Below are positions 55,277 to 63,752 of a stretch of DNA of 64,000 nt, one piece after another. This stretch comes from Litoribacter ruber (GTDB taxonomy: Bacteria; Bacteroidota; Bacteroidia; Cytophagales; Cyclobacteriaceae). The notes under the pieces are model-generated. The model had not been told where the DNA came from. It saw only the letters and a program-made list of their open reading frames with translations, and did no database searches. Each line of letters opens with the position of its first letter. Positions within the stretch are counted from its first letter, which is position 1. Where the stretch lies: positions 372,001 to 436,000 of the forward strand of contig NZ_JAHBGI010000001.1 of NCBI RefSeq assembly GCF_018500185.1, given 5' to 3'. Both the position numbers and the translations under genes were made by a program.

Positions 55277-56560
55277 ATGTATAAGTTATTTTGTTTTTTC
55301 TTATTTACGTCTTATTCTGCATATTCACAAGAATGCCAGAGTTGTGAGGGGGCTATTTTAAATAAATACCGTAACAATGGGCCTAGAGTAGTTAATTATA
55401 TACCAAATAATGATAAGACTACTAAAATACAAGATTTTTGGACTAAAAAGTATGATAGCTTGGCTTATCAAACTGTAGTTTTTGATAGAGGGGGGACTTT
55501 TACCTGGGATGTTCCAGCTGGAAATGAAACATTGAGACTAGGTGGAATAATTCTAGATAATAATACAAAATTAGAACTTGAGAAAAATGGTGGAAACCAT
55601 ATGGCCTTTGATATTCAAAATGGGTGTATTACTATAAAAAGTGGTTCGTCTTTAGAGTTTGGGTATATTTCAGGTTTGAAAAATGTTGAAATTTGTGTTG
55701 AAGATAATGCGGAATTAATTTTTGATGGTGATAAAAACCGTGAAACTTTTACTTTTGATGGTGTGAAAATCAACTTAATGGGAGACAATGCAAAGCTTAA
55801 GTTTGATATTGCAGAAATTGACATAAAAAATGGGGGACTTGTAATTGATGGTTGGACAGGTGATGGCTATTGTTCTGACCCAAATGATGATGATACAGCC
55901 CCTACAGAAGGAGAGTCGGGAAATATTTCTTGGTCAAGTGGCACCAAAAATATTTGTTCTTTATTAAATATTAATGTCCTCCCAGTCGAATGGCATCAAG
56001 TATCCGCCAAATACGCGCCTTTTTCCCGTTCCAACACAGTGAACTGGTCGACCCTCAAAGAATGGGAAAACAGCCATTTTGAAATTGAGCGGTCCATAGA
56101 TGGAGTGAAGGATTATAAGAAGATAGGGCGTGTGGAAGGCATGGGCTGGTCGGATGATTTGACGGTGTATAGTTTTTGTGATGAGGATCTGCCCCTGCGT
56201 GGGGGTAGAGTTTATTATAGAATTAAGCAGGTTGATTTTGAAGGGACTTTTGATTATAGCCAGACCATGATGGTGAATGTACCAGGGGTACAGGTGACCA
56301 AGGGTGAGTGGCGCGCCTATCCCAATCCCATTAGGGGGAATAAATTCAATATCGTCCGTCTGGCTACGGAAAGCCTGCGGTCGGATATTCAGGTAAAAGT
56401 GATGACTTCCCAGATCCCGGTGGCTACCTTCACGGCCAAAAGCGAGGTAGAGCTTAACAGTCACGTACAAAAGCTCCTGCCCAGAATCCCAAAAGGGGTT
56501 TTCGTGGTAGAGCTTCAGTCCAATCAGCAGATAGAATACCTGAAGGTTATCAAAGATTAA
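55277..56560 (+). CDS. Secreted protein with T9SS type A C-terminal sorting module
   Basis: A 427-residue protein with a signal peptide (about 1-17, ending AYSQ). Residues about 20-230 are AT-rich in DNA, have several cysteines and a beta-solenoid-like pattern (LRLGGIILDNNTKLELEKNG, FDIQNGCITIKSGSSLEF), and match no family I know. Residues about 232-427 are a GC-richer module shared with the next gene, containing WSTLKEWENSHFEIERSIDG, YRIKQVDFEGTFDYS, the sorting-domain start AYPNP and a final VEYLKV-type strand. Such modules carry substrates through the T9SS to the cell surface. The N-terminal part is probably the functional cargo. Confidence 0.85.
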   Translation: MYKLFCFFLFTSYSAYSQECQSCEGAILNKYRNNGPRVVNYIPNNDKTTKIQDFWTKKYDSLAYQTVVFDRGGTFTWDVPAGNETLRLGGIILDNNTKLELEKNGGNHMAFDIQNGCITIKSGSSLEFGYISGLKNVEICVEDNAELIFDGDKNRETFTFDGVKINLMGDNAKLKFDIAEIDIKNGGLVIDGWTGDGYCSDPNDDDTAPTEGESGNISWSSGTKNICSLLNINVLPVEWHQVSAKYAPFSRSNTVNWSTLKEWENSHFEIERSIDGVKDYKKIGRVEGMGWSDDLTVYSFCDEDLPLRGGRVYYRIKQVDFEGTFDYSQTMMVNVPGVQVTKGEWRAYPNPIRGNKFNIVRLATESLRSDIQVKVMTSQIPVATFTAKSEVELNSHVQKLLPRIPKGVFVVELQSNQQIEYLKVIKD

Positions 56561-56601
56561 AAAATATTACGGAATATAATTATTATCCATAGGGAGATCG
56601 G

Positions 56602-56665
56602 TAGCCAATTTCCATTTGCTTTTAGTGAAGGAAGACCGAAGACCGAAGACCGAAGAAGTTGGCTA
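56602..56665. repeat. Triple GACCGAA tandem repeat framed by an inverted repeat
   Basis: GACCGAA is repeated three times at 56634-56654. Around it, TAGCCAATTTC at 56602-56612 pairs with GAAGTTGGCTA at 56655-56665 (11 bp, one G-T). Confidence 0.75.
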
Positions 56666-56694
56666 ATCTAGTATCAGACCAAGAATATGGAATT

Positions 56695-56730
56695 AAAATT
56701 CCCGGTGGGTTCAACCTGCCGGGAATTTTT
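56695..56730 (+). terminator. Terminator after the first T9SS cargo gene
   Basis: An 11-bp stem (56695-56705 with 56719-56729, core TTCCCGG/CCGGGAA) with a 13-base loop and flanking A/T tracts. Confidence 0.85.
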
Positions 56731-57027
56731 GCTTTTCAGATGGCTGATAAATCATGGTTGTGCTATCAAAATCTGCTTATTGTCCACTTTGAGATATGTG
56801 AATAACTGTGTGGATAAATAAATCATTAAATAGTGATAAAAAAGGGAGTGGGGATATTGCGGGATTAAAATTTTTCTGTAAATTTACTTCTGTAATGCAA
56901 ATAAACGGTGTCTAAATGCATTTATAGATTTTTTAAATTTACTTTTAGCGATGAGAAGAAATGAAGGGGCCTGGCTTTTTGATACTCATTTTTTTATCCC
57001 TTTTTCTTAAAAAAACATTTCTTTATC

Positions 57028-57060
57028 AAGGTTGGCTTATAAAGTCAGCCTTTTATTTTT
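57028..57060 (+). terminator. Orphan terminator-like hairpin
   Basis: A 10- to 11-bp stem (57028-57038 with 57042-57052, two wobbles) followed by TTATTTTT. No annotated gene ends near it; the nearest is the 19-codon open frame ending at 57010, which suggests a small transcript. Confidence 0.6.
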
Positions 57061-57142
57061 ATAAAACTACATGGTTTTGGTATTTCTAGGGTAATCTGTA
57101 ATTAATTCTAAGATGAGGAGTGATTCAAATTAATTTATTCCA

Positions 57143-57150
57143 TATATTTG
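57143..57150 (+). promoter_or_regulatory. Candidate -7 box of the glycine-rich T9SS cargo gene
   Basis: TATATTTG about 105 bp before the ATG at 57255, in the same CATATATTTGTAT context as at the first cargo gene. Confidence 0.5.
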
Positions 57151-57254
57151 TATAAGCAAAATTATTTTTGTCTCAATTTCTTTTTTTAAGAAGTTAGCTA
57201 TTCTGCGAGTGAGTGTCTATTACTTTCCGATTTTTAGGAGTAAATGCTTGCATT

Positions 57255-59441
57255 ATGAAAGTCTTTTTTAAGTCAATTTTCTTTTATTTTATACTTACCG
57301 CTGGCTTTGCCCAAGGCCAGTGCTTCAGGGAATATCCTATTTCAGGGAATTTTTCCTTCAATGTTCCATTTGGGGTTACATCAGTCACAGTTGAAGTTTG
57401 GGGTGCTGGTGGAAAAGGGGCTGATATGTCCATTACTGGTGGAGGTGGTGGGGGCGGTGGCGGTGCCTACTCTAGGCAAACGCTTGTAGTGATCCCAGGA
57501 CAAACTCTTAGTGTTTTTGTGGGGGAAGGCAGTGAAAGCGTTAATCCAGGGGAAGCCTCTTGGGTTTCATTATCAACAAATGTAAATAACCCTTTTGTAC
57601 TTGCTAGAGGTGGAAGCTCCGTAGGTCTAAATTCTCCAACAGGAGCACAGGGTGGACAAGCTGCCTTGGGGATAGGAGAGATTAGGTACAACGGTGGAAA
57701 TGGAGGCAATCAAACCACTACTACTCGGCCACCGGGAAACACTATATCCCCTGTTTCGGGCGGAGGTGGTTCATCCGGTGGTACTTTCCAAAATGGTGTT
57801 GCTGGCCAGGGGCCAACTGGAGGTGAAGTAGAAGGTGGGGGCAAAGGTGGTGATGGGAGTAGTCAAGGGCAAGGAAGTTCAGATGGAATTAGAGGTGGTG
57901 GCGGTAGTGGTGGAAGAAGGCAAACAGATAATCCTGCTCAAAATATCGCTGTCGGAGGTAAGGGCGGCAACGGATATGTGAAAATTTCATACTCCTGTCC
58001 TGATGCTGATCCCAATTGGCCAGATTGTGCCACATTAATCGATGATGGAGCTCTAACTGGGGAGGCCATAATAGAGTTTTTAACCGGGGTTTGTGAATGG
58101 ATTCCTCCTGTTGGACTTACTGAGTTTGAAGTAATGGTAGTTGGTGGTGGCGGTGGCGGCGGTAGAGGTGAAATGGCCGGCGGCGGCGGCGGTGGGGGGC
58201 ATATTGAATTGACCTTTACAAACATTAATAATGGTCAGGGGTTTGGCTTTGATGTTAGGATCCCTATAGTAGTGGGTGATGGAGGGGTTGGCTCAGGTGA
58301 TTTAAACAATAGAGGTGGCGACGGTGGTCAATCAAGTTTTGATTTGAATGGATCTTTTGCAGTTATTTCTGGTGGTGGAGGTGGTGGGGGTTCCACAAAT
58401 GAATCAGATGGTAGTGCGGGGACTGGAAATGGTGCAGCAGGTGGTGGAGCGAGTGGAAATGGTAGTTTTGGCAATGGCGATGGAAATAATGGGGGAATAG
58501 GTATAATTAATGGTCTAGATGGCTCTGGTGGGGGTGGTGGAGGAGCCGGCTCGGCAGGTATTAGTGGTGCATTGGATGCTGAATTTGTATCGGGAGGAAA
58601 TGGTGGGGCTGGCGTAGAGTCTGACTTTTCAGGCATACGGAATATATATTCTGCTGGAGGAGGTGCTACGGCAACATTAGGGGATTTATATTTAAGTTCT
58701 CAAGGTGTTGGGGGTAGCGGGGTTGGCGGTGTTGCTAGGAATGTTGGAGAAGGTGGTGCTGGTCAAACACCAGGTTCAGGCGGTGGAGCAGGTAGCCTTC
58801 AAGGCGGGGATGGTCGATCTGGAATTGTCATTGTCAAGTTCCAATTGATAAGCATTACCCCAATTGAATGGCAAAATATTAATGTTACATTCAATAATAA
58901 TATAAGAGAAAATAAAATTTACTGGTCCACCACCAAAGAATGGGAAAATAGCCATTTTGAAATTGAAAGGTCCATTGATGGCGCTAGTGGGTTTGAGGTT
59001 ATTGGCAATGTGCAGGGTACAGGGTGGTCGGAATCCCTGAGCAATTATGAATTCGTGGACGACAGGCTTCCGTTGAAGGGTGGGAACTTGTTATATAGAT
59101 TGAAGCAGGTGGATTTTAATGGGTCGTTTGACTATAGCGACATCATTTCAATCCGGGTGCCATCAGCCACGTTCACCCAAGGGGTGTGGCGGGCGTATCC
59201 CAATCCCGCCACTGGGACGGAATTTCAGCTGGAACTGTTGGACGCCCAGCAGTACCGTGGCGAGGAGATTTTATGCCGTATTTTTTCATCCACCACCAGC
59301 TCGGGGCAGTTGGCGTTTAAGGACCTCAATGAACTCAGGTTCGGGGCCTCAGAGTTGATTGGGGCCATTACCCCGGGGCTATGGATTCTTGAAGTGCACT
59401 GGGGAGACAAAGTAGAAAGGATCAAGATCGTTAAAAGATGA
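57255..59441 (+). CDS. Glycine-rich secreted protein with T9SS type A sorting module
   Basis: A 728-residue protein with a signal peptide (about 1-21, ending AQGQ). Residues about 25-250 and 275-530 are two glycine-rich domains. Each begins with a similar strand (FGVTSVTVEVWGAGG and VGLTEFEVMVVGGGG), followed by runs of up to nine glycines, and ends in a beta strand (GYVKISY, GIVIVKFQL). The C-terminal module (about 533-728) is homologous to that of the previous gene, with WSTTKEWENSHFEIERSIDG, YRLKQVDFNGSFDYS and AYPNP. The protein is probably a surface-exposed or matrix-like adhesin (inference). The start at 57255 gives a proper signal peptide; a GTG at 57213 would add 14 residues. Confidence 0.87.
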   Translation: MKVFFKSIFFYFILTAGFAQGQCFREYPISGNFSFNVPFGVTSVTVEVWGAGGKGADMSITGGGGGGGGGAYSRQTLVVIPGQTLSVFVGEGSESVNPGEASWVSLSTNVNNPFVLARGGSSVGLNSPTGAQGGQAALGIGEIRYNGGNGGNQTTTTRPPGNTISPVSGGGGSSGGTFQNGVAGQGPTGGEVEGGGKGGDGSSQGQGSSDGIRGGGGSGGRRQTDNPAQNIAVGGKGGNGYVKISYSCPDADPNWPDCATLIDDGALTGEAIIEFLTGVCEWIPPVGLTEFEVMVVGGGGGGGRGEMAGGGGGGGHIELTFTNINNGQGFGFDVRIPIVVGDGGVGSGDLNNRGGDGGQSSFDLNGSFAVISGGGGGGGSTNESDGSAGTGNGAAGGGASGNGSFGNGDGNNGGIGIINGLDGSGGGGGGAGSAGISGALDAEFVSGGNGGAGVESDFSGIRNIYSAGGGATATLGDLYLSSQGVGGSGVGGVARNVGEGGAGQTPGSGGGAGSLQGGDGRSGIVIVKFQLISITPIEWQNINVTFNNNIRENKIYWSTTKEWENSHFEIERSIDGASGFEVIGNVQGTGWSESLSNYEFVDDRLPLKGGNLLYRLKQVDFNGSFDYSDIISIRVPSATFTQGVWRAYPNPATGTEFQLELLDAQQYRGEEILCRIFSSTTSSGQLAFKDLNELRFGASELIGAITPGLWILEVHWGDKVERIKIVKR

Positions 59442-59489
59442 TGGCCCTTACTTTTTAGATTGTATTTCCCTCAGTCAATTTGATTTTTG

Positions 59490-59497
59490 TAGATTTG
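59490..59497 (+). promoter_or_regulatory. Candidate -7 box of recQ
   Basis: TAGATTTG matches TAnnTTTG, 26 bp before the recQ ATG. No TTTG -33 element at the usual distance. Confidence 0.45.
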
Positions 59498-59523
59498 TAA
59501 TTCAAGCACCTGTCTGTTTTTCT

Positions 59524-61650
59524 ATGAACTCTCCTATTGAAGTACTTAAAGGCTTTTTTGGCTATAATCAATTCCGTGGCAACCAGGAAGCCATTATCAA
59601 ATCGGTGATGGACAAGAAGGACACCATTGTCCTCATGCCTACCGGTGGAGGGAAGTCAGTCTGCTACCAAGTGCCGGCGATGGTTTTGGAAGGGTTTACC
59701 CTTGTGATAAGTCCTTTGATTGCTTTGATGAAAGATCAAGTGGATGCGCTTAACGCCAATGGTATCCCCGCGGCTTTTTTGAACAGTACCCAAAGCCAAA
59801 GTGAGCAGCGATACATTCTTCAGGAAGTGAAACAAGGAAAGATCAAGCTGGTGTATGTAGCGCCGGAAAGACTATTTTCCCCATCTTCACCCTTGTCGGA
59901 TTTTTTGCAAAACAGCAAACTTTCCTTGGTGGCTGTCGATGAGTCCCACTGCGTGTCCCAATGGGGGCATGATTTCCGTCCAGAATATCTCAAGATAGGT
60001 GAACTCAGGAAGCTTCTGCCTAACATCCCATTCATAGCCCTCACTGCCACAGCGGATAAACTTACCCGCAAGGATATTGCGCTTAACCTAGGCCTGAAGG
60101 ATCCCCAATGGTTTATCTCTTCTTTTGACAGATCCAACATCACCTATAGAGTGGAGCCCAAGCGGAATTCTTTCGAAAGGTTGCTAGAGTTCCTGGAAGA
60201 ACAGCAGGGGAATAGTGGGATCATTTACTGCCTTTCCAGAAAGAATGTGGAGGAGACCGCCGAAAAACTCCAGATGGTTGGGCTTTCTGCTTTGCCCTAT
60301 CACGCAGGATTGCCCAGAGAAGTCCGGGAGAAGAACCAGGAACAGTTTATCAAGGATGAAACCAAGATCATGGTGGCTACCATCGCTTTCGGGATGGGGA
60401 TAGATAAGTCCAATGTGAGGTTTGTAGTTCACATGAACCTGCCCCAAAACATTGAAGGCTACTATCAAGAAACCGGTAGAGCAGGAAGGGATGGGTTGCC
60501 CAGTGAGGCTTTACTTTTCTTCAGCGTGGCTGATTCCATTACACTTGAGCGCATGCTCGAGAAAGCCGACAATCCCGACTATGTGGCTATCATGAAAGGG
60601 AAACTTGCCAAAATGAGAAATTTTGGAATGAGCAGAACTTGTCGTAGGAAGTATTTGATGAATTATTTCGGGGAGGATTTTACCGATAATTGTGGCAATT
60701 GTGACATTTGTTTTAGCCAGGGGAATGCTCGGGACATGACTGTGCCTTCACAGATGCTGTTGTCCGCCATAGTAAGGTTGCAGGAGTCTTTTGGGCTTGG
60801 GTACACCATTCTTATTTTGAGAGGGTCAAAGTCTGCTAAAATAAGAGAGGAGCATGCCAAATTGTCTGTGTATGGGATTGGCAAGGACCAGACAGAAGAT
60901 TATTGGAAAACTCTGGGGGAAAAGTTGATGAAGGAGGGCTATATAGCCGAGGCCGGAAGCCAGTTCCCGACTCTTAAATTAACCACCATGGCTTGGGACA
61001 AACTCAAAAAGAAAGAGAAAATATTCTTGCCAATGGAGGCGCCTGTCAAGGTTTCCAGAGAAGTTGCATATAATAAGGAGTTGTTTGAAGCCTTAAAAGA
61101 GGTGAGGTTCGAATTAGCCAGAAAGGAAAATGTGCCTCCGCATATTGTGTTTTCTGATACCACGCTAGTTGATATGGCTACCTATTGCCCCAATACCAAG
61201 GAAAGACTTTTGGATATGACTGGTGTTGGTGAGGTAAAGGCTGACCGTTATGGGACCGACTTTTTGGAAGTCATAAAACGGTTTATCAAAACCCATAAGT
61301 TAAAAGTCAGGATGAAGCTGACAACTAGCAAGAGTGCTGTCAAAAAAGCAGTAAGTACGGGTGTGTCGGATACAGAATGGTTGACCTACAAATACTTGCA
61401 GGAAGGTATGAATACCTATCAAATCGCCGATAAACGCGAGATGAAAGTCAATACTATTGAAAGTCACTTGGTAAATTTGGTGAAAAACGGTAAAGTGGAT
61501 GCTGAAAAGTTTGTCTCAAAGGATGACATCACAAGCATTCGGGTATTTTATAGAAGGCTTGAGGAAAAGCGCCTCAAGCCTGTCAAAGAACATTTTGGGG
61601 ACAGGTTCAGCTATTGTCAAATCAAGCTCGCCCTGGCCCATGAGAATTAG
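59524..61650 (+). CDS. recQ: ATP-dependent DNA helicase RecQ
   Basis: RecQ unwinds DNA 3' to 5' in recombination and fork repair. The 708-residue protein has helicase motif I TGGGKSVCYQ, motif II DESHCVSQWGHDFRPEY, motif VI QETGRAGRDGLPSEAL, an RQC region with zinc cysteines (TCRRKYL and DNCGNCDIC), an HRDC domain near 510-590 and a C-terminal helix-turn-helix domain (about 615-708, with MNTYQIADKREMKVNTIESHL). It ends with a 4-bp tail-to-tail overlap with glsA. Confidence 0.96.
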   Translation: MNSPIEVLKGFFGYNQFRGNQEAIIKSVMDKKDTIVLMPTGGGKSVCYQVPAMVLEGFTLVISPLIALMKDQVDALNANGIPAAFLNSTQSQSEQRYILQEVKQGKIKLVYVAPERLFSPSSPLSDFLQNSKLSLVAVDESHCVSQWGHDFRPEYLKIGELRKLLPNIPFIALTATADKLTRKDIALNLGLKDPQWFISSFDRSNITYRVEPKRNSFERLLEFLEEQQGNSGIIYCLSRKNVEETAEKLQMVGLSALPYHAGLPREVREKNQEQFIKDETKIMVATIAFGMGIDKSNVRFVVHMNLPQNIEGYYQETGRAGRDGLPSEALLFFSVADSITLERMLEKADNPDYVAIMKGKLAKMRNFGMSRTCRRKYLMNYFGEDFTDNCGNCDICFSQGNARDMTVPSQMLLSAIVRLQESFGLGYTILILRGSKSAKIREEHAKLSVYGIGKDQTEDYWKTLGEKLMKEGYIAEAGSQFPTLKLTTMAWDKLKKKEKIFLPMEAPVKVSREVAYNKELFEALKEVRFELARKENVPPHIVFSDTTLVDMATYCPNTKERLLDMTGVGEVKADRYGTDFLEVIKRFIKTHKLKVRMKLTTSKSAVKKAVSTGVSDTEWLTYKYLQEGMNTYQIADKREMKVNTIESHLVNLVKNGKVDAEKFVSKDDITSIRVFYRRLEEKRLKPVKEHFGDRFSYCQIKLALAHEN

Positions 61651-62561
61651 AAAAGGGAGAATTTTAGTTTTGTAGTTAGCGATTCCAGGGCTTTCATAGC
61701 TTTGAGGCTATTTCCCTTATCGTTGAGCTGGGGGCTGAATGCTGCGACACTAAATTTGTTTGGCATCACGGCTGCCACGCCTCCGCCTACACCACTTTTT
61801 CCCGGCATACCCACTCTGAATGCAAACTCCCCGGATTCATCATAAAACCCACAGGTCAGCATCAGGGCATTTACCCTTTGGGTGTGCCTTTTGGTCAGGA
61901 TGCTGCGGTCAGCAAAAATGCAATGACCATCATTGGCCAAAAAGTTAAACGACCTGGCCAAGTCGATACAGTTTATTTCAAGAGAACAATGGTAAGTATA
62001 TACATCCAAAACCCTGTCTATGCCGTTGTTAAAATTTTTATGCGCGCGTAGAAAGTGGGCCAAGGCCATGTTTCGGTCAGAATGGTCTAATTCCGATGTG
62101 TGGACTATGGGGTTGACCTTTACAGACTTATGGCCAGTAATTTCATTGATAAATTTGATGATGTCCTTTTCAGGGTCTTTAAATTTTGAAACCAAAGCAT
62201 CTGTGATTACCAGGGCCCCGGCATTGATGAATGGGTTTCTGGGAATTCCTTTTTCATATTCCAGCTGTGCCACAGAGTTGAATGGGTTGCCGCTGGGTTC
62301 CACATTTACGCGGTGCCAGAGCTTGCTCTTGAAAACATGGAAAACCATGGTAAGGGTGTGAACTTTGGAAATACTTTGGATAGAAAATTCCTTCCGATAA
62401 TCCCCTGCGCCGTAAACATTCCCTTCTAAATCCACCAATGCGATACCAAATAAATCGGGGTCTATATCAGCCAGTTGGGGAATATAATCAGCCACTTTAC
62501 CTTTCAGTTTTAATTTTGATACCTCGTGGTAAACTTCATCTATTAATTCTTGATAATCCAT
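61647..62561 (-). CDS. glsA: Glutaminase
   Basis: A serine-dependent beta-lactamase-like glutaminase of 304 residues that hydrolyses glutamine to glutamate and ammonia. The catalytic Ser-x-x-Lys is in QSISKVHTL, and conserved segments EPSGNPFNS, NPFINAGAL and GMPGKSGVGGG are intact. Length is normal. Confidence 0.95.
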   Translation of the reverse strand: MDYQELIDEVYHEVSKLKLKGKVADYIPQLADIDPDLFGIALVDLEGNVYGAGDYRKEFSIQSISKVHTLTMVFHVFKSKLWHRVNVEPSGNPFNSVAQLEYEKGIPRNPFINAGALVITDALVSKFKDPEKDIIKFINEITGHKSVKVNPIVHTSELDHSDRNMALAHFLRAHKNFNNGIDRVLDVYTYHCSLEINCIDLARSFNFLANDGHCIFADRSILTKRHTQRVNALMLTCGFYDESGEFAFRVGMPGKSGVGGGVAAVMPNKFSVAAFSPQLNDKGNSLKAMKALESLTTKLKFSLF

Positions 62562-62837
62562 AAAAAGTTAGCCTTGCTATATAATAAATTATGCTTAATA
62601 TCTTATATGAAATAGATAATTCCCTCCTTTTCAGAAGGTTTAATATTTTACCTATTCGAAATTGTACTTTGTCAACAAAAAAAAGTCAAAAAATACCCCT
62701 AATTGGGTATTTCAAAAAAGTTGGTTCACTTCTATCTTTACGTAGGGTGATTAAGCAACTTTTTCCGCTTTACTATTTTTGAGAAACTATAAAGGAGGTA
62801 TTTTTTGATAACTTTTTCTACCTCCTTTTCTTTTTTC

Positions 62838-63695
62838 TTAATCAACCCAATGGCCAAATTTGCCTTGCTGGTAATCTTGGTAAGCCTGCATGATTTCCTG
62901 CTGTGAATTCATTACAAATGGCCCTTGCGCCACTATGGGTTCCATAAAAGGCTTGGCGTGTCCCAATATAATAACGGCGTCCTCACTGGCGCTCACTTCC
63001 AAGGTACCATCTTGATTGGCAAATTCCACTAGATTCCTAAATCCCACCTCAGTTCCATTTACATTAACCGTGCCCCTCACTACATAAAAAAAGATATTTT
63101 CACTGCTAGGCACTTCCTTAGTAAATTTCCCCCCTTCATTCATATGTATTGTGCTCAAGAAAATGGGATTTAAAGTTTCAAACGCTCCCTTTTCCCCATT
63201 CCATTCTCCTGCTATTAGCTGGATGGTGACCTTTTCATCCTCAGGGTAAGTGAAAGTGTTTATTTCTTCTTTCTGTAGTCCGATGTATTTTGGGGCAGTC
63301 ATTTTATGTTTTGCGGGAAGGTTGACCCATAGTTGAAGGATCTCCAGCGGGCCGCCTTCTTTTTTGAATTGATCGCTGCTGACTTCCGCATGGATCAACC
63401 CCTTTCCGGCGGTCATCCATTGTACACCCCCAGCCTCTATTACCGATTCGTGTCCTGAGGAGTCCTTATGTGATATATCACCTTCCAATATAAAGGTGAC
63501 TGTTTCCATACCCCTATGTGGGTGGGGGCCAAATGGGAGGCCATTGTTTCCCTTAGCGTAGGTCTGATGACCGTGGTGATTTAAAAATAGGAAAGGATCC
63601 AAATATTGAAGCCTTTGTGTGGGCATGGGGCTGTAAGTGATTAAGTCCGCAATAGGACGAAATTCCCCGGGATGAATTTGTTTGATCGTTTTCAT
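62838..63695 (-). CDS. Pirin family protein
   Basis: A 285-residue double-cupin protein of the pirin (YhhW/YhaK) family. The N-terminal cupin has the metal ligands in PHPHRGMETVT and in GLIHAEV (two His from the first, His and Glu from the second). Some pirins act as quercetin dioxygenases; others are regulators, so the role is open. A 276-bp non-coding stretch lies between it and glsA. It lies just downstream of the terminator of the next minus-strand gene. Confidence 0.9.
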   Translation of the reverse strand: MKTIKQIHPGEFRPIADLITYSPMPTQRLQYLDPFLFLNHHGHQTYAKGNNGLPFGPHPHRGMETVTFILEGDISHKDSSGHESVIEAGGVQWMTAGKGLIHAEVSSDQFKKEGGPLEILQLWVNLPAKHKMTAPKYIGLQKEEINTFTYPEDEKVTIQLIAGEWNGEKGAFETLNPIFLSTIHMNEGGKFTKEVPSSENIFFYVVRGTVNVNGTEVGFRNLVEFANQDGTLEVSASEDAVIILGHAKPFMEPIVAQGPFVMNSQQEIMQAYQDYQQGKFGHWVD

Positions 63696-63710
63696 GGGTT
63701 CATAAAATAT

Positions 63711-63745
63711 GCATAAAAAAAAGCTTGAAGGTTATTCAAGCTTTT
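63711..63745 (-). terminator. Terminator after the gene at the window's right end
   Basis: A perfect 11-bp stem (63719-63729 with 63735-63745, core AAGCTTGAA/TTCAAGCTT) with a 5-base loop. On the minus strand it is followed by a T-run. Confidence 0.88.
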
Positions 63746-63752
63746 CAGTTTC

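Larger units (their letters stand above)
56561..57254 (+). other. Long intergenic region between the two T9SS cargo genes
   Basis: It holds three GACCGAA repeats within an inverted repeat (56602-56665), a terminator (56695-56730), a tiny open frame of 19 codons (56951-57010), a second terminator-like hairpin (57028-57060) and a -7 box (57143-57150) for the next gene. No larger gene is seen. Confidence 0.6.

Noticed and set aside
58328-58636. Proline-rich 102-codon frame on the minus strand
   Set aside because: It is the mirror of the glycine-coding tract (GGN read in reverse gives CCN), not a gene.
62591-62782. 63-codon open frame on the plus strand between glsA and pirin
   Set aside because: AT-rich, no family character, no promoter or ribosome-binding support; probably chance.
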